64,000 bases of DNA from Fodinibacter sp963695175 (GTDB taxonomy: Bacteria; Actinomycetota; Actinomycetes; Actinomycetales; Dermatophilaceae), in assembly GCA_963695175.1 (NCBI GenBank), contig CAVOGG010000003.1, positions 124,001-188,000 of the forward strand, written 5' to 3'. The notes beneath the pieces are model-generated. The model saw only the letters and a program-made list of their open reading frames with translations. It did no database searches and had not been told where the DNA came from. Positions 41,659 through 51,029 of the stretch are shown one piece after another. The position numbers and the translations under genes are program-made. Every line of letters begins with the position of its first letter. Position 1 is the stretch's first letter.

Positions 41659-42423
41659 ATGTCCACCCTTGAGATCAAGGACCTCCACGTCTCCGTCGAC
41701 ACCGAGGAGGGCGCCAAGGAGATCCTCCGCGGCGTCACCCTGACGATCCGCTCCGGCGAGACGCACGCCATCATGGGCCCCAACGGGTCCGGCAAGTCGA
41801 CCCTGGCCTACTCGATCGCGGGCCACCCCAAGTACACCGTGACCTCCGGGTCGGTCACCCTCGACGGCGAGGACGTGCTCGCGATGAAGGTCGACGAGCG
41901 CGCCCGCGCCGGCGTCTTCCTCGCGATGCAGTACCCCGTCGAGGTGCCGGGCGTCACCGTGTCCAACTTCCTGCGCACCGCCAAGACCGCGATCGACGGC
42001 GAGGCCCCCAAGCTGCGCACCTGGGTCAAGGAGATGAAGGACGCCATGGGCCAGCTGCGCATGGACCCCACCTTCGCCGAGCGCAACGTCAACGAGGGCT
42101 TCTCCGGCGGCGAGAAGAAGCGCCACGAGATCCTCCAGATGGAGCTGCTGCGACCGAAGTTCGCCGTGCTCGACGAGACCGACTCCGGCCTTGACGTCGA
42201 CGCGCTGCGGGTGGTCTCCGAGGGCGTCAACCGGGCCAAGGAGTCCACCGGCGCCGGCGTCCTGCTCATCACGCACTACACGCGCATCCTGCGCTACATC
42301 GAGCCCGACTTCGTGCACGTCTTCGTCGACGGCCGGATCGCCGAGGAGGGCGGCAAGGAGCTCGCCGACCGCCTCGAGTCCGAGGGCTACGACCGCTTCC
42401 TCACCGAGACCGTCGAGGCCTGA
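41659..42423 (+). CDS. sufC: Fe-S cluster assembly ATPase SufC
   Basis: ABC-type ATPase that drives the SufBCD scaffold, 254 residues. Seen: Walker A MGPNGSGKSTLA, signature FSGGEKKRHEILQ, Walker B FAVLDETDSGLD (the D-loop and TDSGLD are SufC-specific) and switch His TLLITHYTR region. ATG 41659, 7 bases after the Rieske gene. Confidence 0.96.
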   Translation: MSTLEIKDLHVSVDTEEGAKEILRGVTLTIRSGETHAIMGPNGSGKSTLAYSIAGHPKYTVTSGSVTLDGEDVLAMKVDERARAGVFLAMQYPVEVPGVTVSNFLRTAKTAIDGEAPKLRTWVKEMKDAMGQLRMDPTFAERNVNEGFSGGEKKRHEILQMELLRPKFAVLDETDSGLDVDALRVVSEGVNRAKESTGAGVLLITHYTRILRYIEPDFVHVFVDGRIAEEGGKELADRLESEGYDRFLTETVEA

Positions 42424-42424
42424 G

Positions 42425-43720
42425 TTGGCTGCCGCCCCCTTCACCGACGAGGAGCTGGCCCGACTGCGGGCCGACTTCCCGATCCTGACGCGCACCGTGC
42501 GCGGGGGGCACCCGCTCGTCTACCTCGACTCGGGTGCGACCTCGCACAAGCCGCGCCAGGTGCTCGACGCCGAGCGCGGGTTCTACGAGCGCACCAACGC
42601 TGCGGTGCACCGCGGCGCGCACCAGCTCTCCGAGGAGGGCACCGACGCCTACGAGTCGGCCCGTGACACCATCGCCCGGTTCATCGGGGCCCGGGCCGCC
42701 GAGGTCGTCTTCACCCGCAACGCCACCGAGGCGATCAACCTGGTCGCCTACGCGTTCACCAACGGCGCCCACGGCGGCGGCGGCGGGCACGGCGACCGGT
42801 TCACGCTCGGCCCCGGCGACGAGGTGCTGGTCACCGAGATGGAGCACCACGCCAACCTCATCCCGTGGCAGGAGGCCTGCCGGCGCACCGGCGCGACCCT
42901 GCGCTGGGTGCCGGTCACGCCCGACGGCCGGCTCGACCTCACCGACCTCGACAGCCTGCTCACCGAGCGCACCAAGGTGTTCGCGTTCACCCACGTCTCC
43001 AACGTGCTCGGCACGCTGAACCCGGTCGCGGAGCTCACCGAGCGTGCCCACGCCGTCGGAGCCCTCGTGGTGCTCGACGCGTGCCAGTCGGTGCCGCACC
43101 TGTCGGTCGACGTCGACGACCTCGGGGTCGACTTCCTGGCCTTCTCCGGGCACAAGATGTTCGGCCCGCTCGGCATCGGGGTGCTCTGGGCCCGACCCGA
43201 GCTGCTCGACGAGATGCCGGTGTTCCTCACCGGCGGCTCGATGATCGAGACGGTCACGATGGAGGGCTCCACCTACGCCCCGGCGCCGCAGAAGTTCGAG
43301 GCCGGGGTGCCCGTGGCAGCGCAGGCCGTCGGCCTGGCCGCGGCCTGTGACTACCTCACCGCCCTCGGGATGGACCGGGTGCACGCCCACGAGCAGGCAC
43401 TCACCCGCCGGCTGCTCGACGGGCTCGCCCAGCGCTCCTGGGTGCGCGTGCTCGGGCCCGACGACCTGCGTGAGCGCGGGGGAGCGGTGGCGTTCGTCGT
43501 CGACGGCGTGCACGCCCACGACGTCGGCCAGGTGCTCGACGACCGCGGTGTCGCCGTGCGCGTCGGACACCACTGCGCGTGGCCGCTGCACCGCGCGCTG
43601 CACGCCCAGGCCAGCACCCGGGCCAGCTTCGCGGCCTACTCGACCCCCGACGAGGTCGACGCCCTCCTCGAGGCGCTCGACCGCGTCCCCGCGATGTTCG
43701 GGCTGGAGGTGCCTGCCTGA
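42425..43720 (+). CDS. sufS: Cysteine desulfurase SufS
   Basis: PLP enzyme releasing sulfur from cysteine, about 431 residues, class II (SufS/CsdA). Seen: YLDSGATSHKPRQVLDA, FTRNATEAINLVAYAF, the PLP Lys in DFLAFSGHKMFGPLGIG, and the catalytic Cys in RVGHHCAWPLHR. The best start is TTG 42425, two bases after the sufC stop, with GAGG 7 bases upstream; no ATG/GTG gives the normal N-terminus. A short Gly/His-rich insertion (GGGGGHGDRF) follows the ATEAIN region. Stop overlaps the sufU ATG by one base. Confidence 0.94.
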   Translation: MAAAPFTDEELARLRADFPILTRTVRGGHPLVYLDSGATSHKPRQVLDAERGFYERTNAAVHRGAHQLSEEGTDAYESARDTIARFIGARAAEVVFTRNATEAINLVAYAFTNGAHGGGGGHGDRFTLGPGDEVLVTEMEHHANLIPWQEACRRTGATLRWVPVTPDGRLDLTDLDSLLTERTKVFAFTHVSNVLGTLNPVAELTERAHAVGALVVLDACQSVPHLSVDVDDLGVDFLAFSGHKMFGPLGIGVLWARPELLDEMPVFLTGGSMIETVTMEGSTYAPAPQKFEAGVPVAAQAVGLAAACDYLTALGMDRVHAHEQALTRRLLDGLAQRSWVRVLGPDDLRERGGAVAFVVDGVHAHDVGQVLDDRGVAVRVGHHCAWPLHRALHAQASTRASFAAYSTPDEVDALLEALDRVPAMFGLEVPA

Positions 43721-44160
43721 TGGACCTCTACCAGGAGCTCATCCTCGAGCACTACAAGCGCCCGGTCCGTGCGGGTCTGCGCGACCCGTTCGAGGCCGAG
43801 GTGCACCACGTCAACCCGACCTGCGGCGACGAGGTGACCCTGCGTGTCCACGTCACCGGCACCGGTGACGACGCCGTCGTCGAGGACGTGTCCTACGACG
43901 CGATGGGCTGCTCGATCAGCGTGGCCTCGGCGTCGATCCTCGCCGAGGAGATCACCGGCGAGTCCGTCGCCCACGCCCGCGAGACCTTCGAGGCGATGCG
44001 CGCGATGCTCACCAGCAAGGGTCAGGACCCCGGCGACGAGGAGCAGATCGGCGACGGCGTCGCCCTGTCCGGTGTCGCGAAGTACCCCGCCCGCGTGAAG
44101 TGCGCCCTCCTGTCATGGATGGCGTTCACCGATGCCCTGCACCAGGCTGAAGGAGCTTGA
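43720..44160 (+). CDS. sufU: Sulfur transfer/scaffold protein SufU
   Basis: NifU N-terminal-like protein, 146 residues, partner that accepts sulfur from SufS in Gram-positive suf systems. Three conserved Cys plus Asp are visible: NPTCGDE, MGCSISVASAS and RVKCALLSW, the zinc/sulfur site. ATG 43720 overlaps the sufS stop. It replaces SufE here, as is usual in actinobacteria and firmicutes. Confidence 0.94.
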   Translation: MDLYQELILEHYKRPVRAGLRDPFEAEVHHVNPTCGDEVTLRVHVTGTGDDAVVEDVSYDAMGCSISVASASILAEEITGESVAHARETFEAMRAMLTSKGQDPGDEEQIGDGVALSGVAKYPARVKCALLSWMAFTDALHQAEGA

Positions 44161-44161
44161 G

Positions 44162-44488
44162 ATGACCGAGACCACCACCCCAGCCAACGTGGCCGACGTC
44201 GAGGAGGCGCTGCGCGACGTCGTCGACCCCGAGCTCGGCATCAACGTCGTCGACCTCGGCCTCGTCTACGGCATCACCGTCGACGGCCAGAACCACGCCG
44301 TCATCGACATGACGCTCACCTCGGCGGCCTGCCCGCTCACCGACGTCATCGAGGACCAGACCGAGCAGTCCCTCGAGGGCCTGGTCGCGTCCTACCGGGT
44401 CAACTGGGTCTGGATGCCGCCGTGGGGTCCGGACAAGATCACCGACGACGGCCGCGAGCAGCTGCGCGCCCTCGGCTTCAACATCTGA
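44162..44488 (+). CDS. sufT: Metal-sulfur cluster assembly factor SufT (DUF59/MIP18)
   Basis: 108-residue MIP18/PaaD-like protein. Seen: DVVDPELGINVVDLGLVYGI (the hallmark DPE-x-G-x-N) and the reactive Cys motif LTSAACPLTD. SufT proteins help mature or deliver clusters when demand is high. ATG 44162 follows AAGGAG; it closes the suf operon. DUF59 members also occur in phenylacetate pathways, but the context fixes the role here. Confidence 0.9.
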   Translation: MTETTTPANVADVEEALRDVVDPELGINVVDLGLVYGITVDGQNHAVIDMTLTSAACPLTDVIEDQTEQSLEGLVASYRVNWVWMPPWGPDKITDDGREQLRALGFNI

Positions 44489-44501
44489 TCCGCAGACCCT
44501 G

Positions 44502-45023
44502 GTGACCCGCCGCGTCGTCGAGGTCGCGCCCGCGCGCCTCGACGGCTGGCTGGAACGGTTCACCGCCAACAACCCCGACGGCCCCCAGCGGGTCGCCGGG
44601 GTTGCGCGTTTCGACCACGACCCGCTGGCCGTCGTGCTCGTGCGACGCGGCGGCTACGCCGTGGGCGTCGCGTCGGGCGACCGGCTCACCGCCCACAAGG
44701 TGGGCACCCGCTACGTCCAGTCCCGCACGGCGGCCGGTGGCTGGAGCCAGCAGCGCTTCGCCCGCCGCCGGGCCAACCAGGCCGACGGGCTGGTCGGCGC
44801 CGCGGTCGAGCACGCGGTGCGGTTGCTCGACGGCGTCCGGCCGTCGGGTGTCGTGCTCGGTGGTGACAAGGCGCTCGTGGCGACGCTGCTCGAGGACGCG
44901 CGGCTGGCCGGCATCCGCGACCTGCCGCGGCGCGAGCTCTACGACCTGCCCGACCCGCGCCTCGACGTGCTGGAGCGCGCCCTCGAGCGGGGCCGCGCGG
45001 TGCGCGTCACCATCGAGGAGTAG
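44502..45023 (+). CDS. acVLRF1-family peptidyl-tRNA hydrolase
   Basis: 173 residues. Matches the actinobacterial Vms1-like release factor 1 (acVLRF1) family: GGYAVGVASGDRLTAHKVGTRYVQ, then GGWSQQRFARRRANQ, the catalytic loop with the conserved Gln in place of a GGQ motif. Relatives in eukaryotes (Vms1/ANKZF1) release stalled nascent chains from ribosomes by cleaving the tRNA. So a ribosome-rescue role is likely, by homology. GTG 44502 is 13 bases after sufT; it may share the suf transcript. No zinc finger or ankyrin part is present, as in other actinobacterial members. Confidence 0.8.
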   Translation: MTRRVVEVAPARLDGWLERFTANNPDGPQRVAGVARFDHDPLAVVLVRRGGYAVGVASGDRLTAHKVGTRYVQSRTAAGGWSQQRFARRRANQADGLVGAAVEHAVRLLDGVRPSGVVLGGDKALVATLLEDARLAGIRDLPRRELYDLPDPRLDVLERALERGRAVRVTIEE

Positions 45024-45327
45024 TGGCGTACGGGAGGGCGCCTCGAACCGGTCGCTGGGCCTGGTGCGACGAGAGGTTGACGATCGACCCGGACCGCCCG
45101 TGGGCGAGGAAGTGGTTCTCGCCGGCGGCCTCTCGCGCGACCTCGGGGTCGCTGGCGTCGCCACTGACCAGCCGGACGTCCGGGTGCTCCCAGTCGAGAC
45201 GGCCGAGGTCCACGACGACCACCGGTCCGGTGCGGGCCAGCTGCTCGGCGATGGTCCGGCCCACTCCGCGGGCCGCGCCGGTGACGACGTGCGAGGTCAC
45301 CGCGGGCGAGCGGGGCTGCTGGGGCAT
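45007..45327 (-). pseudogene. Decayed short-chain dehydrogenase/reductase
   Basis: The N-terminus HVVTGAARGVGRTIAEQLAR is a good SDR Rossmann motif (TGxxxGxG), but the chain is only 106 residues. The middle, including the NNAG strand, is missing, and the later part GSIVNLSSHQAQRP-ALPYAT resembles the Ser/Tyr catalytic region ending without the Lys (a real one would read Y-x-x-x-K). The C-terminal half is absent. An internal deletion plus truncation of a ~250-residue SDR best explains this. It overlaps the acVLRF1 gene end by 17 bases on the other strand. Confidence 0.65.
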
Positions 45328-45331
45328 GCCG

Positions 45332-46255
45332 CTACTCGACGGTCGCCGCCGAGAAGGTGTCGCACTGGTTGAGGTCGCCGGTCGTGAAGCCCTTCTGGAA
45401 CCAGCGCTGACGCGCCTCGGCCGACCCGTGGGTCCAGCTCTCGGGGTTCACCCGGCCCTGGGTCGCCTGCTGGATGCGGTCGTCCCCGACCGACGAGGCC
45501 GCCGACAGGGCGTCGTTGATGTCCTGGTCGGTGAGCGGCTTCAGGAAGGGCGTGCCGGTGTCCTCGTCGTTGACCGTGGTGGCGTGGTGGGCCCAGACGC
45601 CGCCGAGGCAGTCGGCCATCAGCTCGGTGCGCACCGCCCCCGAGTTCGCGCCCTGCGGGTCCTGCTGGGCCCGGTCGAGCAGCCCGAGCTGGTCCTGCAG
45701 CGCGTGGCCGTACTCGTGGGCGACGACGTACTCCTGTGCGAGCGGCCCACCGCTGGAGCCGAACTGGTCCTCCAGCACCTTGAAGAAGCTGGCGTCGATG
45801 TAGACCGTCTTGTCGAGGGGGCAGTAGAACGGCCCGACCTGGTTGCTCGCGGTGCCGCAGTCCGACCGCGTGGTGCCGCTGTAGATGACGGTGGGTGTCA
45901 GCTGCCACTCCTTGCCGTAGCGCGGCAGCTCGGACGCCCAGTAGGCCTGCACGGCGTTCACCGTGCCGATCACCCGGCAGGTCGTGTCGCGGTTGGCGTC
46001 GGCACCGCTCTTGCACTGCTGGAACGCCTCCGCGCTCTGGTCGCCGGCCGCCGTGACCTGGCTGGTGTCGAAACCGCCCGGCCCAGCCGTGGGGTCGCCG
46101 TCTCCGCCGAAGACCCCCTTGAGGAGCAGGGTGAGGATCAGGATGATGATGCCGCCGATGCCGCCGCCCACGACCATGCCGCCCGGCGCACCGCCACCCC
46201 CGCCGCCGGAGCGGACCTGTGAGGTGTCGAGGGTGACGTTGTCGTTGAAGCTCAT
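45332..46255 (-). CDS. ypfJ: Neutral zinc metallopeptidase, YpfJ family
   Basis: 307 residues. A Gly/Pro-rich N-terminus and one hydrophobic segment (GGIGGIIILILTLLLKG) suggest a membrane-anchored exported protein. The zinc site is VVAHEYGHALQDQ (HExxH), with a later Glu/Asp region ELMADCLGGVWAHH typical of this family. ATG 46255. The upstream divergent region to the ABC-F gene (138 bases) contains a 21-base perfect dyad. Substrates are unknown. Confidence 0.88.
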   Translation of the reverse strand: MSFNDNVTLDTSQVRSGGGGGGAPGGMVVGGGIGGIIILILTLLLKGVFGGDGDPTAGPGGFDTSQVTAAGDQSAEAFQQCKSGADANRDTTCRVIGTVNAVQAYWASELPRYGKEWQLTPTVIYSGTTRSDCGTASNQVGPFYCPLDKTVYIDASFFKVLEDQFGSSGGPLAQEYVVAHEYGHALQDQLGLLDRAQQDPQGANSGAVRTELMADCLGGVWAHHATTVNDEDTGTPFLKPLTDQDINDALSAASSVGDDRIQQATQGRVNPESWTHGSAEARQRWFQKGFTTGDLNQCDTFSAATVE

Positions 46256-46298
46256 GGGCGGCCTCCGGGGGCGGGTGCGTGCACCGCGTGCAGCGCGG

Positions 46299-46319
46299 CG
46301 GCACCTAGACTAGGTGCCG
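46299..46319. promoter_or_regulatory. Perfect 9-3-9 dyad in the divergent ypfJ/ABC-F region
   Basis: Arms 46299-46307 and 46311-46319 are exact inverted repeats around GAC. The core contains TAGACT on the plus strand (46306-46311) and TAGTCT on the minus strand, each usable as a -10 hexamer for a divergent promoter. It lies 44 bases before the ypfJ ATG and 74 bases before the ABC-F GTG. It is either a shared operator or two back-to-back promoters. Confidence 0.5.
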
Positions 46320-46392
46320 AAAGCCCGTCGTCGTGCCCTCGCGTGCAGCCCTTGACGTGCGCGTTCACCCCCCCACCCCGAGAGGCCACCTC

Positions 46393-47991
<1,599 letters not shown>

Positions 47992-48026
47992 CCGGCCGCA
48001 GCACCCCGCAGGTCATACTGCGACTC

Positions 48027-49142
48027 ATGACCCGTCGGCACGCCGCCGCACCCGTGCTCGCGGCCCTCGCGGTGCTCCTGGCGGCCGGCGCCTGTACCGG
48101 CCCGGATGCCGGGAGCGTCGCCACCGCGAGCACCTCACCGTCATCCACCAGCCCGTCGTCGACCACCGCACCGGCGACCTCCGCTCCGTCCGCCCCGAGC
48201 ACTGCGACGGCGACGACGTCACCGAGCCCCACGGCATCCGCCGCCGCGGGCTCGGTGCGCTTCTCGGCGCTCGGCGACATCAACTCCACCGATGCCTCCG
48301 ACGCCGTGCTGCGCTCGATCGCCGACCGTCACGACGACTTCACCCTTGCGCTAGGCGACCTGTCGTACGGCGCCGACGGCGAGGAGGAGGCCTGGTGCCG
48401 CTTCGTCACCCGTCGGGTCGGCGCCGAGCACCCGTTCGAGCTGGTGTCGGGCAACCACGAGTCGAACGGCGAGAACGGCAACATCGAGCGGTTCGCGCGG
48501 TGCCTGCCGAACCGGCTGCCGGGGCTGGTCGGCAGCTACGGGCGCCAGTGGTACGTCGACCAGCCGGCCGCCCATCCGCTGGTGCGGGTCGTGATGATCT
48601 CGCCGGCCCTCGACTTCGGGCACGGCTTGTGGTCCTACGCCAAGGGCACACCCCACTACGACTGGTTGCGGACGGCGGTCACCGGGGCGCGTGCGGCCGG
48701 CATCCCATGGGTCGTCGTCGGCATGCACAAGCCCTGCCTGTCGGTCGGCAACTACGAGTGCGACCCCGGTGCCGACGTCGTCGACCTGCTGCTCGACACT
48801 GGCGTCGACCTCGTGCTCACCGGGCACGAGCACCTCTACCAGCGAACCCGACCACTGGCGCTGGCCGCCGGCTGCCGCACGATCCGCCCGGGGAGCTACG
48901 ACCCCGAGTGCGTCGCGACCGGGGGCGGCACCACCTTCGTGACGGTCGGCACGGGTGGCACCCCCCTGCGAGACGTGCACGGTGCGGACTCCGAGCGTCG
49001 CTACTTCACTGCGCTGAGCGGGAAGAACCGAACGCCTGCGCACGGCTCGCTCGACGTGCAGGTGACCGCCGACCGGCTGACCGCCCGGTTCGTGCCGGTC
49101 GACGGGGGCACCTTCACCGACCGGGTCGTCCTCACCCACTGA
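48027..49142 (+). CDS. Exported metallophosphoesterase lipoprotein
   Basis: 371 residues. Signal with lipobox (VLLAAGAC) then a Ser/Thr/Ala-rich linker of ~45 residues, so it is anchored outside. The calcineurin-like fold is complete: FSALGDIN, LGDLSYGADG, VSGNHESN, GMHKPCLS and TGHEHLYQRT, which are the metal ligands in order. Similar to purple acid phosphatase-type domains but shorter. ATG 48027 has a CATACT -10-like hexamer 8 bases before it. Phosphate scavenging or cell-envelope turnover is plausible but unproven. Confidence 0.85.
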   Translation: MTRRHAAAPVLAALAVLLAAGACTGPDAGSVATASTSPSSTSPSSTTAPATSAPSAPSTATATTSPSPTASAAAGSVRFSALGDINSTDASDAVLRSIADRHDDFTLALGDLSYGADGEEEAWCRFVTRRVGAEHPFELVSGNHESNGENGNIERFARCLPNRLPGLVGSYGRQWYVDQPAAHPLVRVVMISPALDFGHGLWSYAKGTPHYDWLRTAVTGARAAGIPWVVVGMHKPCLSVGNYECDPGADVVDLLLDTGVDLVLTGHEHLYQRTRPLALAAGCRTIRPGSYDPECVATGGGTTFVTVGTGGTPLRDVHGADSERRYFTALSGKNRTPAHGSLDVQVTADRLTARFVPVDGGTFTDRVVLTH

Positions 49143-49175
49143 CGACAGGCTCGGCCGGGCACCCCTCGACAGATT

Positions 49176-49193
49176 GGTAACCACATGGTTACC
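49176..49193. promoter_or_regulatory. Perfect 7-4-7 operator dyad before the ArsR gene
   Basis: GGTAACC (49176-49182), spacer ACAT, GGTTACC (49187-49193). It ends 7 bases before the favoured GTG start of the ArsR/SRPBCC pair. Size and symmetry fit an ArsR-family dimer site, so autoregulation is likely (inference). Confidence 0.65.
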
Positions 49194-49200
49194 TGTTCGG

Positions 49201-49596
49201 GTGGATGCCTTCGCCGCGATCGCCGACCCGGTCCGACGTGACCTCCTGCGTGCCCTGACCTCCGGCAGTGCCCGGGTCGTCGAGCTCGCGGCCGGCCGGA
49301 CGATCAGCCGGCCCGCGGTGAGCAAGCACCTGAGGGTGCTCGCGGATGCCGGTCTCGTGGTCGCCGACGACGTCGGCCGCGAGCGCCACTACCGGATGCG
49401 GCCGGAAGGGCTCGCGCCCCTGGCCGACCTGGTGGCCGACCTCCTGCCCGGGCCCGCGCACCCGCCGGCTACCGCGCCGGTCACCACGGCGGCCCTCGAC
49501 GCCCTCGACCTCGAGGTGCGCCGGGTCGGCCGGGACCGGCGGTCCGAGCCACTCCGCGACCACCAGCGAGGCCGAGCGAACGGAGAGAGCGCATGA
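49201..49596 (+). CDS. ArsR-family transcriptional regulator
   Basis: About 131 residues. Winged helix: FAAIADPVRRDLLRALTSGSARVVELA and ISRPAVSKHLRVLADAGLVVADDVGRERHYR, the ArsR recognition helix and wing. No metal-binding Cys set is seen, so it probably does not sense metal. GTG 49201 is favoured because the operator dyad lies just upstream; TTG 49174 would put the operator inside the gene. It overlaps the SRPBCC gene by 4 bases, an arrangement in which the regulator and the AHSA1-like protein are co-regulated. Confidence 0.87.
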   Translation: MDAFAAIADPVRRDLLRALTSGSARVVELAAGRTISRPAVSKHLRVLADAGLVVADDVGRERHYRMRPEGLAPLADLVADLLPGPAHPPATAPVTTAALDALDLEVRRVGRDRRSEPLRDHQRGRANGESA

Positions 49597-50131
49597 GCAC
49601 CGACGACACCACGACCACTTCGCGACCGGAGGCCGCCGGGCGGCGGGAGGACCGCGACGGCTTGCCCCACGTCGTCATCGAGCGCACCTTCCGGGCACCG
49701 GTCACCGACGTCTGGGCGGCCGTCACGGAGCCGGCGCGGCTCGAGCGGTGGATCGGCACCTGGACAGGCGACCCGGCATCCGGCACCGTGCAGTTCCGGA
49801 TGACCGCCGAGGGCGAGGACATCGAGGCCGAGCCGATGACCGTCCACGAGTGCGACCCGCCCCGGCGGCTCGTGCTGAGCTGGATGTCGGGTGCCACCGG
49901 CGGTCGCTGGCACGTCGAGCTCGACCTGGTCGAGGCCGACGGCGTCACCACCCTCACGTTCGCCCAGCGGGTCCCCGACACAGCGACCGGGCGCGACGTC
50001 GGCCCCGGGTGGGAGTACTACCTCGACCGGCTCACCGCCGCCGAGTCGGACGCGACGTCGCCGCGGTCGCGTGGCCCGACTACGAGGGCATGGCTGGGCA
50101 CTACGAGCGCCTGTTCGCCGATCTCGGTTGA
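49593..50131 (+). pseudogene. SRPBCC/AHSA1-like protein, frame broken near the 3' end
   Basis: Ligand-binding START-like fold. Reading from ATG 49593: VIERTFRAPVTDVWAAVTEPARLERWIG, then VHECDPPRRLVLSWMSG and VTTLTFAQRV, typical AHSA1 motifs. At ~50046 (AAESD) the frame turns nonsensical and runs past the next gene's end; in the frame two bases over the family end RDVAAVAWPDYEGMAGHYERLF appears and stops at 50131. One missing base restores a normal ~179-residue protein. Sequencing error is likely. Function of such ArsR-linked proteins is unknown. Confidence 0.82.
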
Positions 50132-50134
50132 GGG

Positions 50135-51016
50135 TCAGGCCGGCTCGAGCGTGCGCAGCACGTGCTCGGTGATCACACCCTGCGCGCGCCGGCCCTCGGG
50201 CGTGGGCAGCAGGGGGTAGTCGTGCGGCGAGCCGTCCTCGACGTGCAGGGTCAGGTCGGCGGTGGCCGGCGCGAGCTCGCGCAGCCGGTCGCAGTCGGGT
50301 CGGCAGATGTCGCGTGACCCGACGAGCACCAGCGTGGGCGGCAGATGGGTCAGGTCGCCGTACAGCGGGCTCACCGTGGGGTCGGTGAGGTCACGCCCCG
50401 CCACCCAGTGGGCCGCGATCGGCCGCATCCCCGCGCGGGTGAGCCACGGGTCGTGCCGCTCGACGAGGTCCACGGCCGGGTTGGTCATCGACAGGTCGAG
50501 CCACGGTGCGATGAGGGTCAGCCCGGCGATGGTGCCCTCGCCGGCGTGGCCCTGACCCAGCAGCAGCGACAGGGTGCCGCCCGCGGAGTCACCGAGCACG
50601 TGCACCGGCCCGCTCGGGGCGAGCCGGTCGTGCAGGGCCGCGAGGAACGCCTCCGTGTGCGTGATGTCGTGCTCGGGCGCGAGCGGGTAGCGCGCGACGT
50701 GCACCTCGCGGTGCGTGCTGTCGGCGAGATGGCCGACCAACGACCAGTGCTGCGGCTGGATGCCGTTGACGAACGCGCCGCCGTGGAGGTAGACCAGCGC
50801 GCCGGTCCCGGCCACGACACCGTCGGCGGGGCGCACGGTGACCACCTCGCCACCGGCGAGCGGCGCCACCGACGAGCGGTCGCGCAGCTCGTCGGGCAGG
50901 GGAGCCGCGGGGATGCCGTTCGCCATGCTGCGCAGCCCGGCCTCGGTCGTGCGGTAGCGCTTCTTGCGGGTGGTCCGCAGGTACACGCAGACCGCGTGGG
51001 TCTGCCAGCTCGCCAT
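50135..51016 (-). CDS. Alpha/beta hydrolase, HSL-type (esterase/lipase)
   Basis: 293 residues. Hormone-sensitive-lipase type: oxyanion motif YLHGGAFVNG, nucleophile HVLGDSAGGTLS, acid Asp in LVGSRDICRPDCD, and His in GSPHDYPLLP. No signal peptide, so probably cytoplasmic. ATG 51016 chosen; a longer in-frame extension exists but overlaps trpB antisense. It ends 3 bases after the SRPBCC gene on the opposite strand. Substrate is unknown; family members act on short acyl esters. Confidence 0.85.
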   Translation of the reverse strand: MASWQTHAVCVYLRTTRKKRYRTTEAGLRSMANGIPAAPLPDELRDRSSVAPLAGGEVVTVRPADGVVAGTGALVYLHGGAFVNGIQPQHWSLVGHLADSTHREVHVARYPLAPEHDITHTEAFLAALHDRLAPSGPVHVLGDSAGGTLSLLLGQGHAGEGTIAGLTLIAPWLDLSMTNPAVDLVERHDPWLTRAGMRPIAAHWVAGRDLTDPTVSPLYGDLTHLPPTLVLVGSRDICRPDCDRLRELAPATADLTLHVEDGSPHDYPLLPTPEGRRAQGVITEHVLRTLEPA

Positions 51017-51029
51017 CGTCGGGCCCCGC

